A DNA stretch of 64,000 nucleotides from Pteria penguin (taxonomy: Eukaryota; Mollusca; Bivalvia; Pterioida; Pteriidae), in NCBI GenBank assembly GCA_035048485.1, contig CM068590.1, positions 13,066,494 to 13,130,493 on the forward strand, given 5' to 3'. This document shows, piece by piece, positions 46,440 through 58,004 of this stretch; position 1 is the stretch's first letter; every line of letters begins with the position of its first letter. The notes beneath the pieces were generated by a model. That model was not told where the DNA came from. It was given only the letters and a program-made list of their open reading frames with translations, and searched no databases. Position numbers and translations under genes: made by a program.

Positions 46440-46895
46440 ATATTTGACGTATTGTTCTACTAAAAGAGACAGATACATGGACGAAAAACACTATTTATAT
46501 ATTAAATTTTGTTTCATACAGATACAGAAGCAGGGGAAACTGTAAGAGAAATTTAGTACTATTGCAATTAATGCTTGATGCTTAATTTCATAACCTTGCA
46601 TCAAAGAAATGTGTATATACCTTCCTATTTATGCCAGTATGTAAATACATTTCTAAATATGTTGCAAAGTTTTACACCTTTTGCTTTAATTGCTTTTGCT
46701 TATAATATGATAAAGATATTTGGAAAAACAATTGATTTAGTTTCAATGTCAAACTAACATTACGGCAAAATTTGATGAATTTTATGCTGGTTCAATCAAA
46801 AAGGTGTTAGACTATTGAGAAGTATTTCTTTTCGCTTCTCTTCGTGTTTTTTATCTCAAGTTATCAGATATCCTATTAAAACGTCTTTACATTAA
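46440..46895. other. No gene seen
   Basis: AT-rich spacer with short frames only. Confidence 0.45.
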
Positions 46896-46897
46896 AT

Positions 46898-46936
<39 letters not shown>
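46898..46936. repeat. (CA)n(TA)n microsatellite
   Basis: About ten CA followed by about ten TA dinucleotides. Confidence 0.95.
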
Positions 46937-47002
46937 AATTTTCAAAGCCTCAAAGACAACGAGTCAATTGTCATTAAAAAGGCTGACAAAGGATCTACAG
47001 TG
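46937..47002 (+). pseudogene. Short RT-family fragment (IVIKKADKGS motif)
   Basis: About 22 codons read NFQSLKDNESIVIKKADKGS. The 'IVIKKADKGS' block opens the RT domain in Penelope-like and related RT families. It ends abruptly at the GTTAAC-rich segment that follows. Confidence 0.55.
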
Positions 47003-47160
47003 AGGTGCAGTCCTAACATAACATTATGTTAACGTCGCGTTAACTTGAAGTTTGCTTTCCTCGTGCGCTGAGGACTGCTGAGCACACGCGTTTGCGTTAA
47101 CGCAGATTTTCTCGTGAACTAAATTTTGAGACTGCGTTAACGCGCTGGACTGCTGACAGC
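47003..47160. mobile_element. Small fold-back-like insert rich in GTTAAC
   Basis: GCAGTCC near 47008 and its complement GGACTGC near 47147 bracket a ~150-bp segment. It has GTTAAC at 47028, 47039, 47096 and 47136, and a 12-bp palindrome TGCGTTAACGCA (47093-47104). It follows an RT fragment directly. Probably a small MITE; family unknown. Confidence 0.4.
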
Positions 47161-47370
47161 TACGTTCGCTTGCTTACAACTTATATAGAGAAGGATTTAA
47201 AGGAGAATCTATATATATGTTGTATATTTAAATATAAAAACATATTACTGTGTGCATGTAGGGAAATATTTAGAATTAAATAAAACGCTTACGAGTAAAG
47301 GGATGAATTAAAAAAAATATTGTATACAATTTCCGAACATTGAATATAATGAAATTTATTCTTATTTTAG

Positions 47371-47371
47371 G

Positions 47372-47429
<58 letters not shown>
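47371..47429. repeat. (AAT)n microsatellite at the left edge of the array
   Basis: About 19 AAT units immediately before the first CTAG of the ~3.44-kb array. Shorter AAT tracts separate all later units. Confidence 0.95.
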
Positions 47430-47430
<1 letters not shown>

Positions 47431-47460
47431 TAGAAACGAGCTCGTTGCTAAAGCAACGAG
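47430..47460 (-). other. Helitron-type 3' terminus: hairpin plus CTAG
   Basis: CTCGTTGC (47441-47448) pairs with GCAACGAG (47453-47460) over a 4-base loop. On the minus strand, seven bases then CTAG follow and the flank is TTATTATT. The same 31 bp starts every unit at 50891, 54536, 58005 and 61452. Confidence 0.75.
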
Positions 47461-48171
47461 TAGGTTTCACAAGTTAAAGTCGAAGCAGCGAAGCTGAGAT
47501 CTCCTACTCTAATACAAAATTCTTTTTCACGATCCAGATATCTGATCTTTAGTGATGGTATCCACATTGCGCAATCTACTTGCAGAAATTGTAGGTAACG
47601 GCGACTTACATTATACACATTATACTGAAGCCTACATCGCACAATATCGACTACTCTTGACCATATATTTGAAACAAGAAACATGTAGGACAATCACACT
47701 TAGTACAATCTGCACGTGTAACCTAGATCTTCAGTCCTTACTGCCCGCTTTATGTTGTTTATTTATTAACTTACGCAAGGTATTTCGCGTGTACAGATGT
47801 TTGACCTTGAATCGCCTCTCTGCTGGAATAAACAATTCTCCTCGCGATGAACTTACGCACGTTATTTCGCGTGTACAGATGTTTGACCTTGAATCGCCAC
47901 TCTGCTGGAATAAACAATTCTCCTCGCGATGGCCTTTAGTAATGCCGCTTTCCCCAATATGCAAAAGAAAGACTTGACAATGTCTCGTATTCCACAGGTA
48001 AAGCACTGTAACTGGCGATTAATTCACACACGTTTGAAGTCCTGTATAACAGCGGCGCAGTGCGAGGTATTAAGCAAGGCAAATTCCCCGCGCTTCTCTA
48101 ATGTGTAATGCCGACGCTCGGAGAAGATTTCTTTATGGCCTTGTTCAGCAGTAGCTCGTAGAATGTAAATT

Positions 48172-48262
48172 TGCTTTTTTTTTTCTTTTTTTTTTTTTTT
48201 TTTTTTTTTTTTTGGGGGGGGGGGGGGTTGGTTTTTTTATTTTTTGGTTTTTTTTTTGTTTA
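48172..48262. repeat. T-run/G-run homopolymer tract
   Basis: T8CT(~28)G(~14) then T/G-rich sequence, in the same place in every unit (51636, 55280, 58737 and 62199 regions) but with different run lengths. It is the most variable spot between units. Such tracts are prone to both slippage and sequencing error. Confidence 0.85.
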
Positions 48263-48317
48263 AGAATTCGAATGCATAATACTTTCTCAAACTCTATTTT
48301 ATAGAAAGCACTTTAAA

Positions 48318-48338
48318 TCGCGATTGAATTAATCGCGA
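48318..48338. other. Perfect small hairpin TCGCGATT-GAATT-AATCGCGA
   Basis: An 8-bp stem with a 5-base loop, conserved in all five units. It lies between the two copies of the GGTATTAAGCAAGG module. Role unknown. Confidence 0.6.
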
Positions 48339-48959
48339 GTTACTGCGCCTTGTCCATGGAAGAAGTCCTATATCACAGCGGTGTCGTGCAAGGTATTAAG
48401 CAAGGCAAATTGACCGCGCTTCTGAAGATATGTTTATTGCGTTGTTCATCAGTAGAGTGCCCAAAATTTGATTTTTGTTTAAGAAATCGAAATCAAAATG
48501 CTTTCTCAAACTCTTGTTTTTATAATTTGTTCATACGACGAATAAAAAATACTTGAAAGTTACGCAAGTAAGATATTTTTATAAAAAAATCTTTAAATTG
48601 CTCACTTTCAAATACCGGGAAACATGTTTCATAGTAAAATCGTTACGGAAAATCGTTTCGTAATGTTTTGGAAACTAAAAGACTAAAAATAAGACAGTTT
48701 TGAACATTACGTAATTTTTAAAAAACTTTAAATTGAAATAGAGGCCAAACTAAAAGAGATAGATAATATCGGCCGATGAAAGTTCTAAAGATATGAACCT
48801 AGAGAACATAACAGTGAAAATTTGAGAGATCTACCATTAAAACTAAAAGCTACATACGCGAAAATCGAAAAATATTAAATCTTACGTAATTCTCTTAAAA
48901 CGTCGTATATTTCGAAAAATTTTTTCATTAAACGGGAGTATGTGTCTGTGAGAATGAAT

Positions 48960-50430
48960 AGCCGAAAGATGAAATTTCAAAGTAAAGAGTCGGTAGATAC
49001 CCTCATTCCCTATCATGCTACCAATTTTCACATCTCTACCTTCTTTAATAAGCGAGCTTTAGCTGAAACCATTTCATTAAACATTAATGAACTTTATGTG
49101 ACGTTGAAAGCATCACTTTAAAGGGGGTTGTCGTGTTTAAACCTAAATAACTCGAAAACGGTAAGAGTTAGCGAAAATTTGATGGCAATGTTATGCATAT
49201 AAATTTTCGCGCAGAATCGATTGCAACAATCCCCGATTCGATAAGATGAAAATTAATGGAGTTATGACGTCATTTACAAAGTATGACGTCATTTTCAGGA
49301 ATTTGGTACCATGCCAATTCCCTTTTGTCAGTCGGTAGATATTTGCATTCTCTTTTATGCTACCAAATTTCATACCTCTAGCTTTATCAATAAGCGAGAC
49401 ACAGGTACCTGAAGTTTTAAATTGTATTTTCAGGAAAGGCCAAACACTGAACTTTGACCGCAAATATCTCGAAAACGGTAAGAGATATCGAAAATCTGAG
49501 ACCAGACCTTTCTCCTTTAACTACTTTTTCACGCAGAATCGATTGCAACAATCCCCGATTCGATACGATGAAAAATAAGGGAGTTATGACGTCATTTAGA
49601 AAAGTATGACGTCATTTTCAGGAATTTGGCACCTTGCCAATTCCCTTTTGTCAGTCGGTAGATATTTGCATTCTCTTTTATGCTACCAAATTTCATACCT
49701 CTAGCTTTATCAATAAGCGAGACACAGGTACCTGAAGTTTTAAATTGTATTTTCAGGAAAGGCCAAACACTGAACTTTGACCGCAAATATCTCGAAAACG
49801 GTAAGAGATATCGAAATTCTGTTGCGGTACTTACCATTTTACTTTTTCACGCAGAATCGATTCCAACCGTCCCCGCCTCGATCCGATGAAAAATAAGGGA
49901 GATATGACGTCATTTACAAAGTATGACGTCATTTTCAGGAATTTGGCTCCATGCCAAATTCCTCTTGTCAGTCGGTAGATATTCTCAATCTCTATCATGC
50001 TACCAAATTTCACACCTCTATCTTCCTCAATAAGCGAGCTATAGGCGAAAACATTTCATGAATAATTAATGAGTGTTGATGACGTCACAAACATCACTTT
50101 AAAGGGGGTTGTCGTGTTCAAACGCAAATAACTCGAGAACCGTAAGAGTTAGCGAAAATCTGAGAACACTGTACTGGTAGGTATTTGAACGCTCTATCGA
50201 ATGGAAGAAACCCGATCAAAATCCGACTGCAAATAAAGTCGCTAGACCTTGCCAAAGATTTGATTCGAAAATTTTCAATAATTTCAAAAATATTGGCAGC
50301 ATGCCATTTTCATTCTAGAGGTAGATTAAGAATGTGGAAACATGTTTAGATATAAAATTTCATGCCGATATCTCATTTAATAAGAGAGATATTAACGTAT
50401 GAATATTTAATTAGCTTTGATGACGTCATA
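48960..50430. repeat. Degenerate ~320-bp subrepeats with paired TGACGTCA
   Basis: Anchors GCAGAATCGATT at 49211, 49533 and 49851 give periods of 322 and 318. Flanking copies before and after are more diverged. Shared phrases: GTCAGTCGGTAGATAT, CATGCTACCAAATTTCA, CTCAATAAGCGAG, CTCGAAAACGGTAAGAG. TGACGTCA sits at 49265, 49284, 49587, 49607, 49905, 49924, 50080 and 50421: three pairs 19-20 bp apart and two singles. Confidence 0.85.
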
Positions 50431-50874
50431 GCGAATTTTCCCACGCTCATTGTGACTTTATTTATGGTCCGATTTCAAAAATTTTTCATATTCCAAATCA
50501 GACCATTAAAATCTTTCATCCTACTGTCTAAAATCTAAGATTGAAATATTTTTTTTGAAATGAAAACAATCGGGTCAAGGTCAACTTTTTCAGGGTAGAG
50601 CTACGAAATTGACGCAGTGACATAAAATCTTGCATCTCCTTTTCTGAATCGAATGCTGAAAATTTCATTTCAATCAGACAAATAATAAGGAAGATATAGC
50701 GATTCAAAATTTTGGCGTCGTAGGTGGCGCTGCGCGCTTATAAGCGGTAATTTAGAAAATTAAAAAAATCAAATTTTGAAAATTTAATTTCGAATCGAAC
50801 ACTGAAAACAGAATAGTAATATCTTTAATAATGAGTGATTTCTGAGCCGTCACAAAAAAAAAAACGGATGAAGA

Positions 50875-50890
50875 ATAATAATAATAATAA
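50875..50890. repeat. (AAT)n joint between units 1 and 2
   Basis: A 16-bp AAT tract. All joints in the array are of this kind (57992-58004 and 61439-61451), except 54330-54535. Confidence 0.9.
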
Positions 50891-53800
50891 CTAGAAACGA
50901 GCTCGTTGCTAAAGCAACGAGTAGGTTTCACAAGTTAAAGTCGAAGCAGCGAAGCTGAGATCTCCTACTCTAATACAAAATTCTTTTTCACGATCCAGAT
51001 ATCTGATCTTTAGTGATGGTATCCACATTGCGCAATCTACTTGCAGAAATTGTAGGTAACGGCGACTTACATTATACACATTATACTGAAGCCTACATCG
51101 CACAATATCGACTACTCTTGACCATATATTTGAAACAAGAAACATGTAGGACAATCACACTTAGTACAATCTGCACGTGTAACCTAGATCTTCAGTCCTT
51201 ACTGCCCGCTTTATGTTGTTTATTTATTAACTTACGCAAGGTATTTCGCGTGTACAGATGTTTGACCTTGAATCGCTTCTCTGCTGGAATAAACAATTCT
51301 CCTCGCGATGAACTTACGCAAGTTATTTCGCGTGTACAGATGTTTGACCTTGAATCGCCACTCTGCTGGAATAAACAATTCTCCTCGCGATGGCCTTTAG
51401 TAATGCCGCTTTCCCCAATATACAAAAGAAAGACTTGACAATGTCTCGTATTCCACAGGTAAAGCACTGTAACTGGCGATTAATTCACACACGTTTGAAG
51501 TCCTGTATAACAGCGGCGCAGTGCGAGGTATTAAGCAAGGCAAATTCACCGCACTTCTCTAATGTGTAATGCCGACGCTCGGAGAAGATTTCTTTATAGC
51601 CTTGTTCAGCAGTAGCTCGTAGAATGTAAATTTGCTTTTTTTTTCTTTTTTTTTTTTTTGTTTTTTTTGGGGGGGGGGGGGTTGGTTTTTTTATTTTTTT
51701 GTTTTTTTTTGTTTAAGAATTCGAATGCATAATACTTTCTCAAACTCTATTTTATAGAAAGCACTTTAAATCGCGATTGAATTAATCGCGAGTTACTGCG
51801 CCTTGTCCATGGAAGAAGTCCTATATCACAGCGGTGTCGTGCAAGGTATTAAGCAAGGCAAATTGACCGCGCTTCTGAAGATATGTTTATTGCGTTGTTC
51901 ATCAGTAGAGTGCCCAAAATTTGATTTTTGTTTAAGAAATCGAAATCAAAATGCTTTCTCAAACTCTTGTTTTTATAATTTGTTCATACGACGAATAAAA
52001 AATACTTGAAAGTTACGCAAGTAAGATATTTTTATAAAAAAATCTTTAAATTGCTCACTTTCAAATACCGGGAAACATGTTTCATAGTAAAATCGTTACG
52101 GAAAATCGTTTCGTAATGTTTTGGAAACTAAAAGACTAAAAATAAGACAGTTTTGAACATTACGTAATTTTTAAAAAACTTTAAATTGAAATAGAGGCCA
52201 AACTAAAAGAGATAGATAATATCGGCCGATGAAAGTTCTAAAGATATGAACCTAGAGAACATAACAGTGAAAATTTGAGAGATCTACCATTAAAACTAAA
52301 AGCTACATACGCGAAAATCGAAAAATATTAAATCTTACGTAATTCTCTTAAAACGTCGTATATTTCGAAAAATTTTTTCATTAAACGGGAGTATGTGTCT
52401 GTGAGAATGAATAGCCGAAAGATGAAATTTCAAAGTAAAGAGTCGGTAGATACCCTCATTCCCTATCATGCTACCAATTCTCACATCTCTACCTTCTTTA
52501 ATAAGCGAGCTTTAGCTGAAACCATTTCATTAAACATTAATGAACTTTATGTGACGTTGAAAGCATCACTTTAAAGGGGGTTGTCGTGTTTAAACCTAAA
52601 TAACTCGAAAACGGTAAGAGTTAGCGAAAATTTGATGGCAATGTTATGCATATAAATTTTCGCGCAGAATCGATTGCAACAATCCCCGATTCGATAAGAT
52701 GAAAATTAATGGAGTTATGACGTCATTTACAAAGTATGACGTCATTTTCAGGAATTTGGTACCATGCCAATTCCCTTTTGTCAGTCGGTAGATATTTGCA
52801 TTTTCTTTTATGCTACCAAATTTCATACCTCTAGCTTTATCAATAAGCGAGACAGAGGTACCTGAAGTTTTAAATTGTATTTTCAGGAAAGGCCAAACAC
52901 TGAACTTTGACCGCAAATATCTCGAAAACGGTAAGAGATATCGAAAATCTGAGACCAGAACTTTCTCCTTTAACAACTTTTTCACGCAGAATCGATTGCA
53001 ACAATCCCCGATTCGATACGATGAAAAATAAGGGAGATATGACGTCATTTAGAAAAGTATGACGTCATTTTCAGGAATTTGGCACCTTGCCAAATTCCTC
53101 TTGTAAGTACGTAGATATTCTCATTTTCTATCATGCTACCAAATTTCACACCTCTAACTTCCTCAATAAGCGAAACACAGCTTCCTGAATTTGAAAAGTG
53201 TGTTTTCAGGAATGGTGAAACCGTGAACTTTGACCGCAAATATCTCGAAAACGGTAAGAGATATCGAAATTCTGTTGCTGGTACTTACCATTTTACTTTT
53301 TCACGCAGAATCGATTCCAACCGTCCCCGCCTCGATCCGATGAAAAATAAGGGAGATATGACGTCATTTACAAAGTATGACGTCATTTTCAGGAATTTGG
53401 CTCCATGCCAAATTCCTCTTGTCAGTCGGTAGATATTCTCAATCTCTATCATGCTACCAAATTTCACACCTCTATCTTCCTCAATAAGCGAGCTATAGGC
53501 GAAAACATTTCATGAATAATTAATGAGTGTTGATGACGTCACAAACATCACTTTAAAGGGGGTTGTCGTGTTCAAACGCAAATAACTCGAGAACCGTAAG
53601 AGTTAGCGAAAATCTGAGAACACTGTACTGGTAGGTATTTGAACGCTCTATCGAATGGAAGAAACCCGATCAAAATCCGACTGCAAATAAAGTCGCTAGA
53701 CCTTGCCAAAGATTTGATTCGAAAATTTTCAATAATTTCAAAAATATTGGCAGCATGCCATTTTCATTCTAGAGGTAGATTAAGAATGTGGAAACATGTT

Positions 53801-54329
53801 TAGATATAAAATTTCATGCCGATATCTCATTTAATAAGAGAGATATTAACGTATGAATATTTAATTAGCTTTGATGACGTCATAGCGAATTTTCCCACGC
53901 TCATTGTGACTTTATTTATGGTCCGATTTCAAAAATTTTTCATATTCCAAATCAGACCATTAAAATCTTTCATCCTACTGTCTAAAATCTAAGATTGAAA
54001 TATTTTTTTTGAAATGAAAACAATCGGGTCAAGGTCAACTTTTTCGGGGTAGAGCTACGAAATTGACGCAGTGACATAAAATCTTGCATCTCCTTTTCTG
54101 AATCGAATGCTGAAAATTTCATTCCAATCGGACAAATAATAAGGAAGATATAGCGATTCAAAATTTTGGCGTCGTAGGTGGCGCTGCGCGCTTATAAGCG
54201 GTAATTTAAAAAATTAAAGAAATCAAATCTTGAAAATTTAATTTCGAATCGAACACTGAAAACAGAATAGTAATATCTTTAATAATGAGTGATTTCTGAG
54301 CCGTCACAAAAAAAAAAAACGGATGAAGA
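50891..54329 (-). mobile_element. Helitron-like unit 2
   Basis: Nearly identical to unit 1. The second ~320-bp subrepeat (about 53040-53240) is the divergent form (GCTTCCTGAATTTGAAAAG), whereas unit 1 has a second copy of the first form at that place. Eight TGACGTCA sites. Confidence 0.7.
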
Positions 54330-54535
54330 ATAATAATAATAATAATAATAAGAAAAGACAGTAGAATAATAAAAGGTTTCACAAGTGAAACTTGTGAAAC
54401 CTAATAATAAGAAAAGACAGTAGAATAATAAAAGGTTTCACAAGTGAAACTTGTGAAACCTAATAATAATAATAGAAATAATACTACTAATAAGAATAAT
54501 AATAGTAATAATTGAATTAATGAAAAGAATAATAA
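54330..54535. repeat. Expanded joint between units 2 and 3 with two palindromes
   Basis: AAT-rich DNA holding two tandem 59-bp copies (from 54351 and 54410), each with a 29-bp palindrome AGGTTTCACAAGT-GAA-ACTTGTGAAACCT (54374-54402 and 54433-54461). The half-site AGGTTTCACAAGT also occurs just inside every unit (for example 47462), so the palindromes seem built from the unit's own terminal sequence. Confidence 0.85.
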
Positions 54536-57500
54536 CTAGAAACGAGCTCGTTGCTAAAGCAACGAGTAGGTTTCACAAGTTAAAGTCGAAGCAGCGAAGC
54601 TGAGATCTCCTACTCTAATACAAAATTCTTTTTCACGATCCAGATATCTGATCTTTAGTGATGGTATCCACATTGCGCAATCTACTTGCAGAAATTGTAG
54701 GTAACGGCGACTTACATTATACACATTATACTGAAGCCTACATCGCACAATATCGACTACTCTTGACCATATATTTGAAACAAGAAACATGTAGGACAAT
54801 CACACTTAGTACAATCTGCACGTGTAACCTAGATCTTCAGTCCTTACTGCCCGCTTTATGTTGTTTATTTATTAACTTACGCAAGGTATTTCGCGTGTAC
54901 AGATGTTTGACCTTGAATCGCTTCTCTGCTGGAATAAACAATTCTCCTCGCGATGAACTTACGCAAGTTATTTCGCGTGTACAGATGTTTGACCTTGAAT
55001 CGCCACTCTGCTGGAATAAACAATTCTCCTCGCGATGGCCTTTAGTAATGCCGCTTTCCCCAATATACAAAAGAAAGACTTGACAATGTCTCGTATTCCA
55101 CAGGTAAAGCACTGTAACTGGCGATTAATTCACACACGTTTGAAGTCCTGTATAACAGCGGAGCAGTGCGAGGTATTAAGCAAGGCAAATTCACCGCGCT
55201 TCTCTAATGTGTAATGCCGACGCTCGGAGAAGATTTCTTTATAGCCTTGTTCAGCAGTAGCTCGTAGAATGTAAAGTTGCTTTTTTTTTGTTTTTTTTTT
55301 TTTTTTTTGTTATTGTTTTTTTTTTGGGGGGGGCTGGGGTTGGTTTTTTATTTTTTGGTGTTTTTTTTTGTTTAAGAATTCGAATGCATAATACTTTCTC
55401 AAACTCTATTTTATAGAAAGCACTTTAAATCGCGATTGAATTAATCGCGAGTTACTGCGCCTTGTCCATGGAAGAAGTCCTATATCACAGCGGTGTCGTG
55501 CAAGGTATTAAGCAAGGCAAATTAACCGCGCTTCTGAAGATATGTTTATTGCGTTGTTCATCAGTAGAGTGCCCAAAATTTGATTTTTGTTTAAGAAATC
55601 GAAATCAAAATGCTTTCTCAAACTCTTGTTTTTATAATTTGTTCATACGACGAATAAAAAATACTTGAAAGTTACGCAAGTAAGATATTTTTATAAAAAA
55701 ATCTTTAAATTGCTCACTTTCAAATACCGGGAAACATGTTTCATAGTAAAATCGTTACGTAAAATCGTTTCGTAATGTTTTGGAAACTAAAAGACTAAAA
55801 ATAAGACAGTTTTGAACATTACGTAATTTTTAAAAAAAATTTAAATTGAAATAGAGGCCAAACTAAAAGAGATAGATAATATCGGCCGATGAAAGTTCTA
55901 AAGATATGAACCTAGAGAACATAACAGTGAAAATTTGAGAGATCTACCATTAAAACTAAAAGCTACATACGCGAAAATCGAAAAATATTAAATCTTACGT
56001 AATTCTCTTAAAACGTCGTATATTTCGAAAAATTTTTTCATTAAATGGGAGTATGTGTCTGTGAGAATGAATAGCCGAAAGATGAAATTTCAAAGTAAAG
56101 AGTCGGTAGATACCCTCATTCCCTATCATGCTACCAATTTTCACATCTCTACCTTCTTTAATAAGCGAGCTTTAGCTGAAACCATTTCATTAAACATTAA
56201 TGAACTTTATGTGACGTTGAAAGCATCACTTTAAAGGGGGTTGTCGTGTTTAAACCTAAATAACTCGAAAACGGTAAGAGTTAGCGAAAATTTGATGGCA
56301 ATGTTATGCATATAAATTTTCGCGCAGAATCGATTGCAAACAATCCCCGATTCGATAAGATGAAAATTAATGGAGTTATGACGTCATTTACAAAGTATGA
56401 CGTCATTTTCAGGAATTTGGTACCATGCCAATTCCCTTTTGTCAGTCGGTAGATATTTGCATTCTCTTTTATGCTACCAAATTTCATACCTCTAGCTTTA
56501 TCAATAAGCGAGACACAGGTACCTGAAGTTTTAAATTGTATTTTCAGGAAAGGCCAAACACTGAACTTTGACCGCAAATATCTCGAAAACGGTAAGAGAT
56601 ATCGAAAATCTGAGACCAGACCTTTCTCCTTTAACTACTTTTTCACGCAGAATCGATTGCAACAATCCCCGATTCGATACGATGAAAAATAAGGGAGTTA
56701 TGACGTCATTTAGAAAAGTATGACGTCATTTTCAGGAATTTGGCACCTTGCCAAATTCCTCTTGTAAGTCGGTAGATATTCTCATTTTCTATCATGCTAC
56801 CAAATTTCACACCTCTAACTTCCTCAATAAGCGAAACACAGCTTCCTGAATTTGAAAAGTGTGTTTTCAGGAATGGTGAAACCGTGAACTTTGACCGCAA
56901 ATATCTCGAAAACGGTAAGAGATATCGAAATTCTGTTGCTGGTATTTACCATTTTACTTTTTCACGCAGAATCGATTCCAACCGTCCCCGCCTCGATCCG
57001 ATGAAAAATAAGGGAGATATGACGTCATTTACAAAGTATGACGTCATTTTCAGGAATTTGGCTCCATGCCAAATTCCTCTTGTCAGTCGGTAGATATTCT
57101 CAATCTCTATCATGCTACCAAATTTCACACCTCTATCTTCCTCAATAAGCGAGCTATAGGCGAAAACATTTCATGAATAATTAATGAGTGTTGATGACGT
57201 CACAAACATCACTTTAAAGGGGGTTGTCGTGTTCAAACGCAAATAACTCGAGAACCGTAAGAGTTAGCGGAAAATCTGAGAACACTGTACTGGTAGGTAT
57301 TTGAACGCTCTATCGAATGGAAGAAACCCGATCAAAATCCGACTGCAAATAAAGTCGCTAGACCTTGCCAAAGATTTGATTCGAAAATTTTCAATAATTT
57401 CAAAAATATTGGCAGCATGCCATTTTCATTCTAGAGGTAGATTAAGAATGTGGAAACATGTTTAGATATAAAATTTCATGCCGATATCTCATTTAATAAG

Positions 57501-57991
57501 AGAGATATTAACGTATGAATATTTAATTAGCTTTGATGACGTCATAGCGAATTTTCCCACGCTCATTGTGACTTTATTTATGGTCCGATTTCAAAAATTT
57601 TTCATATTCCAAATCAGACCATTAAAATCTTTCATCCTACTGTCTAAAATCTAAGATTGAAATATTTTTTTTGAAATGAAAACAATCGGGTCAAGGTCAA
57701 CTTTTTCGGGGTAGAGCTACGAAATTGACGCAGTGACATAAAATCTTGCATCTCCTTTTCTGAATCGAATGCTGAAAATTTCATTCCAATCGGACAAATA
57801 ATAAGGAAGATATAGCGATTCAAAATTTTGGCGTCGTAGGTGGCGCTGCGCGCTTATAAGCGGTAATTTAAAAAATTAAAAAAATCAAATCTTGAAAATT
57901 TAATTTCGAATCGAACACTGAAAACAGAATAGTAATATCTTTAATAATGAGTGATTTCTGAGCCGTCACAAAAAAAAAAAACGGATGAAGA
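54536..57991 (-). mobile_element. Helitron-like unit 3
   Basis: Same structure as unit 2, with a shorter and interrupted T/G tract (55280-55370) and the divergent second subrepeat. Eight TGACGTCA sites. Confidence 0.7.
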
Positions 57992-58004
57992 ATAATAATA
58001 ATAA

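Larger units (their letters stand above)
47430..50874 (-). mobile_element. Helitron-like non-autonomous unit 1 of a tandem array
   Basis: On the minus strand the unit runs from TCTTCATCCG (50874 down) to ...CTCGTTTCTAG (47430). The 3' end has the hairpin CTCGTTGC-TTTA-GCAACGAG seven bases before CTAG and is followed by T, the classic Helitron layout. No Rep/helicase ORF exists. Contents from 47430 up: hairpin end; an ~81-bp direct repeat (47772-47932: GTATTTCGCGTGTACAGATG); a module seen twice (about 48000-48170 and 48330-48480: GGTATTAAGCAAGGCAAATT) split by a long T/G homopolymer; about five degenerate ~320-bp subrepeats (about 48960-50430); an A-rich end. Short conserved frames (141, 81, 68, 73 codons) recur in other units only because the DNA is near-identical; I do not call them genes. 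Confidence 0.7.

Noticed and set aside
46258..46545. 95-codon plus-strand frame
   Set aside because: It runs across the minus-strand SINE at 46249-46424.
47552..47977. 141-codon frame repeated in all array units as a conserved gene
   Set aside because: The array DNA is almost identical throughout, so any frame recurs. It spans an internal direct repeat, is shortened by a base insertion in unit 5, and overlaps other equally recurrent frames on the other strand.
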